Source of the DNA: Trebonia sp963773105
GTDB lineage: Bacteria > Actinomycetota > Actinomycetes > Streptosporangiales > Streptosporangiaceae
Length of the DNA stretch: 64,000 bases
NCBI GenBank assembly: GCA_963773105.1
Contig: CAVZAA010000002.1
Span: forward strand, 1-64,000
Direction of reading: 5' to 3'
Part shown: one piece after another, positions 61,911-64,000 of the stretch
Layout: the number at the start of each line of letters is the position of its first letter
Position numbering within the stretch: position 1 is the stretch's first letter
Made by a program: the position numbers and the translations under genes
The notes under the pieces: generated by a model
Database searches by the model: none
Seen by the model: the letters and a program-made list of their open reading frames with translations, nothing else
What the model was told of the DNA's origin: nothing

Positions 61911-63676
61911 CTAGCTGTTCGTCGGCTGCGGGTCGCGCGGGCGCACCGTTCCGTCCGTCATGATGTCCCCGTCGGGGCACCGCCACTGGACCTGCCCGCC
62001 TTGGAACTGCTCCTGGTACAGCGACGCGTACAGCCCGCCCTCGCGTAGCAGATCGCGGTGCGAGCCGGATTCCACCACCCGGCCGCCGTCGATGACGGAG
62101 ATGCTGTCCGCGTTGACGATGGTGGACAGCCGGTGAGCGATGGCGATGGTCGTGCGCGAGCCCATCAGGGCGTCCAGCGCCTTCTGCACCTCCCGTTCGC
62201 TGGCGGTGTCCAGTGCCGAGGTCGCCTCGTCCAGGATCAGGATGCGCGGGTCGTGCAGCAAGACGCGGGCGATGGCCAGGCGCTGCTTCTCCCCGCCTGA
62301 CAGCCGGTACCCGCGCTCGCCGACCACCGTGTCGTAGCCAGCGGAGAATTCCATGATCCGGTCGTGGATGTACGCCGCCCGCGCCGCCTCCTCAACCTCC
62401 TCCCGCGACGCGCTGGGACGCCCGTAGCGGATGTTGGCCAGGACGGTGTCGTGGAAAAGGTAGCTCTCCTGGGTCACGAACCCGATGGCGGCGGCCAGCG
62501 AGGCCTGGCGGACGTGCCGTACGTCGAGCCCGTCAACCTCGACCGCCCCGGCCGTGACGTCGTACAGGCGCGGGATCAGGTAGCTGATGGTGGTCTTGCC
62601 CGCACCGCTCGGCCCCACCAGGGCCACCAGGTGGCCGGGGTCCGCCCCGAGGCTGACGCCCGACAACGAGTCCGCCGAGGCGCCGGGGTAGCGGAAGTAG
62701 ACGTCGCGCAGGGCCACCCGGTCGCCGGCCTCGGTAACCGGGAGGTCAACGGCGTCGGGGGCGTCAACGATGTCGGGCACCACGTCGAGGTACTCGAACA
62801 CCCGGTCGAACAGGGCCAGCGATGACCGCAGTTCCACCGAGACCTGCAGCAGCTGACCGATCGGGAAGTACAGGCGAGTCTGGAGCGTGGTGAAGGCCAC
62901 GATGGTTCCGGCCGAGACGGGGTGATGGTTCGCGATGAGCAGGCCAGCGGTGAGGTAGATCAGGGCCGGGGTGATCGACAGGAACGACTGCACGACGGCG
63001 TAGAAGCCCTGGCCGATCATCTGCTGGCGGACCTCGAGGCCGACCAGGCGCTGGTTCCCCCGCTGGTAGCGGCCGATGTCGCGGGTCTGGTTGCCGAACA
63101 CCTTGGCCAGCAGCACCCCGGATACCGAGAGGGTCTCCTCGGTGATCGCGCTCATGGCCGCCAGTGACTCCTGGGTCGACCGCGACACCTGGCGGCGCCG
63201 ATCGCCCACCGTCTTGGTCAGCCAGAAGAACGCCGGCACGGTGATGACCGCCACGATGGTCAGCTGCCAGCTGATGATGATCATGGCGACGATGCTGGAG
63301 ACGAACGTGACGACGTTGGCCAGGATCGTCGAGGCGGTGCTGGTGACTACTGTCTCGACGCCGCCCACGTCGTTGGCCAGCCGAGACTGGATCTCGCCGG
63401 TCTTGGTGCTCGTGAAGAAGGAGAGCGGGAGAGTCTCCAGGTGCGCGTACAGCCGGTTCCGCAGGTCCAGAGCAGGTGCAGGTTGGGGCCGCCCGGCACG
63501 AACAGGGCCTTGTTGAACACCGCCTGGATCAGCAGCGGGTTGATGATGCCGATCGTCGAGGTCACCACGATGAGGACAATGACGGCGGACACCTGGAGCC
63601 GGTAAGGGCGTAACAGCGGCACAATCCGCCCGGCGCTGCCACTACGGTCGGCGCGGCCAGACAACTTGGTCACCAT
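61911..63676 (-). pseudogene. ABC exporter (fused TM-ATPase) with internal deletion and frameshift
   Basis: From the ATG at 63676 (AAGGAG upstream) the frame gives KLSGRADRSGSAGRIVPLLR, first membrane helix, and ends meaningfully at PGGPNLHLL (about 63472). The second frame resumes at DLRNRLYAHLETLPLSFFTS, TKTGEIQSRLANDVGGVETV and is complete to 61911: GPSGAGKTT Walker A, RLSGGEKQRLAIARVL signature, ILILDEATSALD. About 30-40 residues with the second helix are missing at the join, and the frame is broken. Otherwise a typical type-I exporter half-transporter. Confidence 0.85.
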
Positions 63677-63854
63677 GAGGCGACTCCTTCGGGACACGGC
63701 CAGGGCGGCTACGAGTAAACGTCCCATCATGCTCGCACGGACCTACGCTGCGCCGTCGCCGCCCGGATGCGGCGGGCAATGCTGCGCAGGGCCCGGTCGA
63801 TATCGGTCCCTTCAGCGGGACGGTGCGGGGTCAGAGAACAGTACGAGCGGTACA

Positions 63855-63873
63855 TTAGGCTTGCCTAACCTAT
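63855..63873 (+). promoter_or_regulatory. DtxR/IdeR iron box
   Basis: TTAGGCTTGCCTAACCTAT agrees with the 19-bp DtxR/IdeR consensus (TTAGGTTAGSCTAACCTAA) at about 16 positions. It lies 27 bases before the start of the FTR1-type gene, so that gene should be repressed by iron. Confidence 0.85.
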
Positions 63874-63899
63874 GTCCCTGAGTATTAGTTGGAGACCAT

Positions 63900-64000
63900 G
63901 TGCTCGCCACGCTTGTGATATTCCTACGTGAGGGCATCGAGGCGAGCATGATCGTGGCCATCCTGCTTGCGTACCTCGATCGCCTCGGACGCCGGGAATA
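63900..64000 (+). CDS. efeU: FTR1-family iron permease (EfeU-like), 5' end only
   Basis: GTG at 63900 with GGAG five bases upstream. An ATG two bases earlier is out of frame and hits a stop after six codons. The 33 visible residues read VLATLVIFLREGIEASMIVA, ILLAYLDRL, with the REGIE iron-binding motif of FTR1/EfeU in the first membrane helix. The gene runs off the window. The iron box upstream supports a role in ferrous or ferric iron uptake together with EfeO/EfeB beyond the edge. Confidence 0.88.
   Translation, partial: MLATLVIFLREGIEASMIVAILLAYLDRLGRRE

Overview
The window reads as a piece of chromosome from a high-GC, soil-type actinobacterium. The evidence is very GC-rich codon use, two luciferase-like (F420-type) oxidoreductases plus a split deazaflavin nitroreductase, a mycofactocin-type short-chain dehydrogenase, Ser/Thr kinases with FHA and Ig-like parts, a DtxR/IdeR iron box, and several starts preceded by TAnnnT 6 nt upstream (leaderless pattern). 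A Streptosporangiales-like order is a guess. I saw no rRNA, tRNA or CRISPR array.

Layout. 0-10 kb: stress/envelope genes (DUF1269, SHOCT membrane protein, MoxR-VWA pair, amphi-Trp protein, secreted beta-helix protein, CBS protein), a decaying MazEF-type locus and a FAH-hydrolase remnant. 9-12 kb: SigE-like sigma factor with a coupled membrane protein, then a 36-codon ORF coupled to a flavin oxidoreductase behind two CTAA-N3-TTAG dyads. 11.8-18.9 kb: a three-gene operon of two different RND pumps with a very small lipoprotein adaptor between them. 19.2-22.3 kb: uppP-blaI-M56 peptidase, with shared CTAC-N6-GTAG dyads and flanked by 42-bp direct repeats. 22.3-24.8 kb: a broken MFS gene and an ammonia-lyase homologue that has lost its MIO triad. 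24.9-29.6 kb: an overlapping kinase-FHA-kinase operon.

29.7-34 kb: flavin oxidoreductase, secreted pentapeptide protein, DGPF protein plus ECF sigma factor. 34-45 kb: a catabolic-looking region with a P450, two TetR regulators, a mycofactocin-type SDR, a LuxC/LuxE-type reductase pair, another SDR, an amidohydrolase and a small hydrolase. 45-51 kb: PadR-regulated ABC exporter (ATPase plus FtsX permease), a HAF-repeat lipoprotein and strong terminators. 51.5-56 kb: a secreted protein of unknown function, a large polytopic membrane protein and a dienelactone hydrolase.

56-64 kb is a scrapyard: an AT-rich patch, a LacI C-terminal remnant, and a deazaflavin nitroreductase gene cut into two complementary halves by about 2.7 kb that includes a group II intron (domain V visible, maturase frameshifted). 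A frameshifted quinone oxidoreductase and an ABC exporter with an internal deletion follow. The window ends at the start of an FTR1-type iron permease behind a DtxR/IdeR box.
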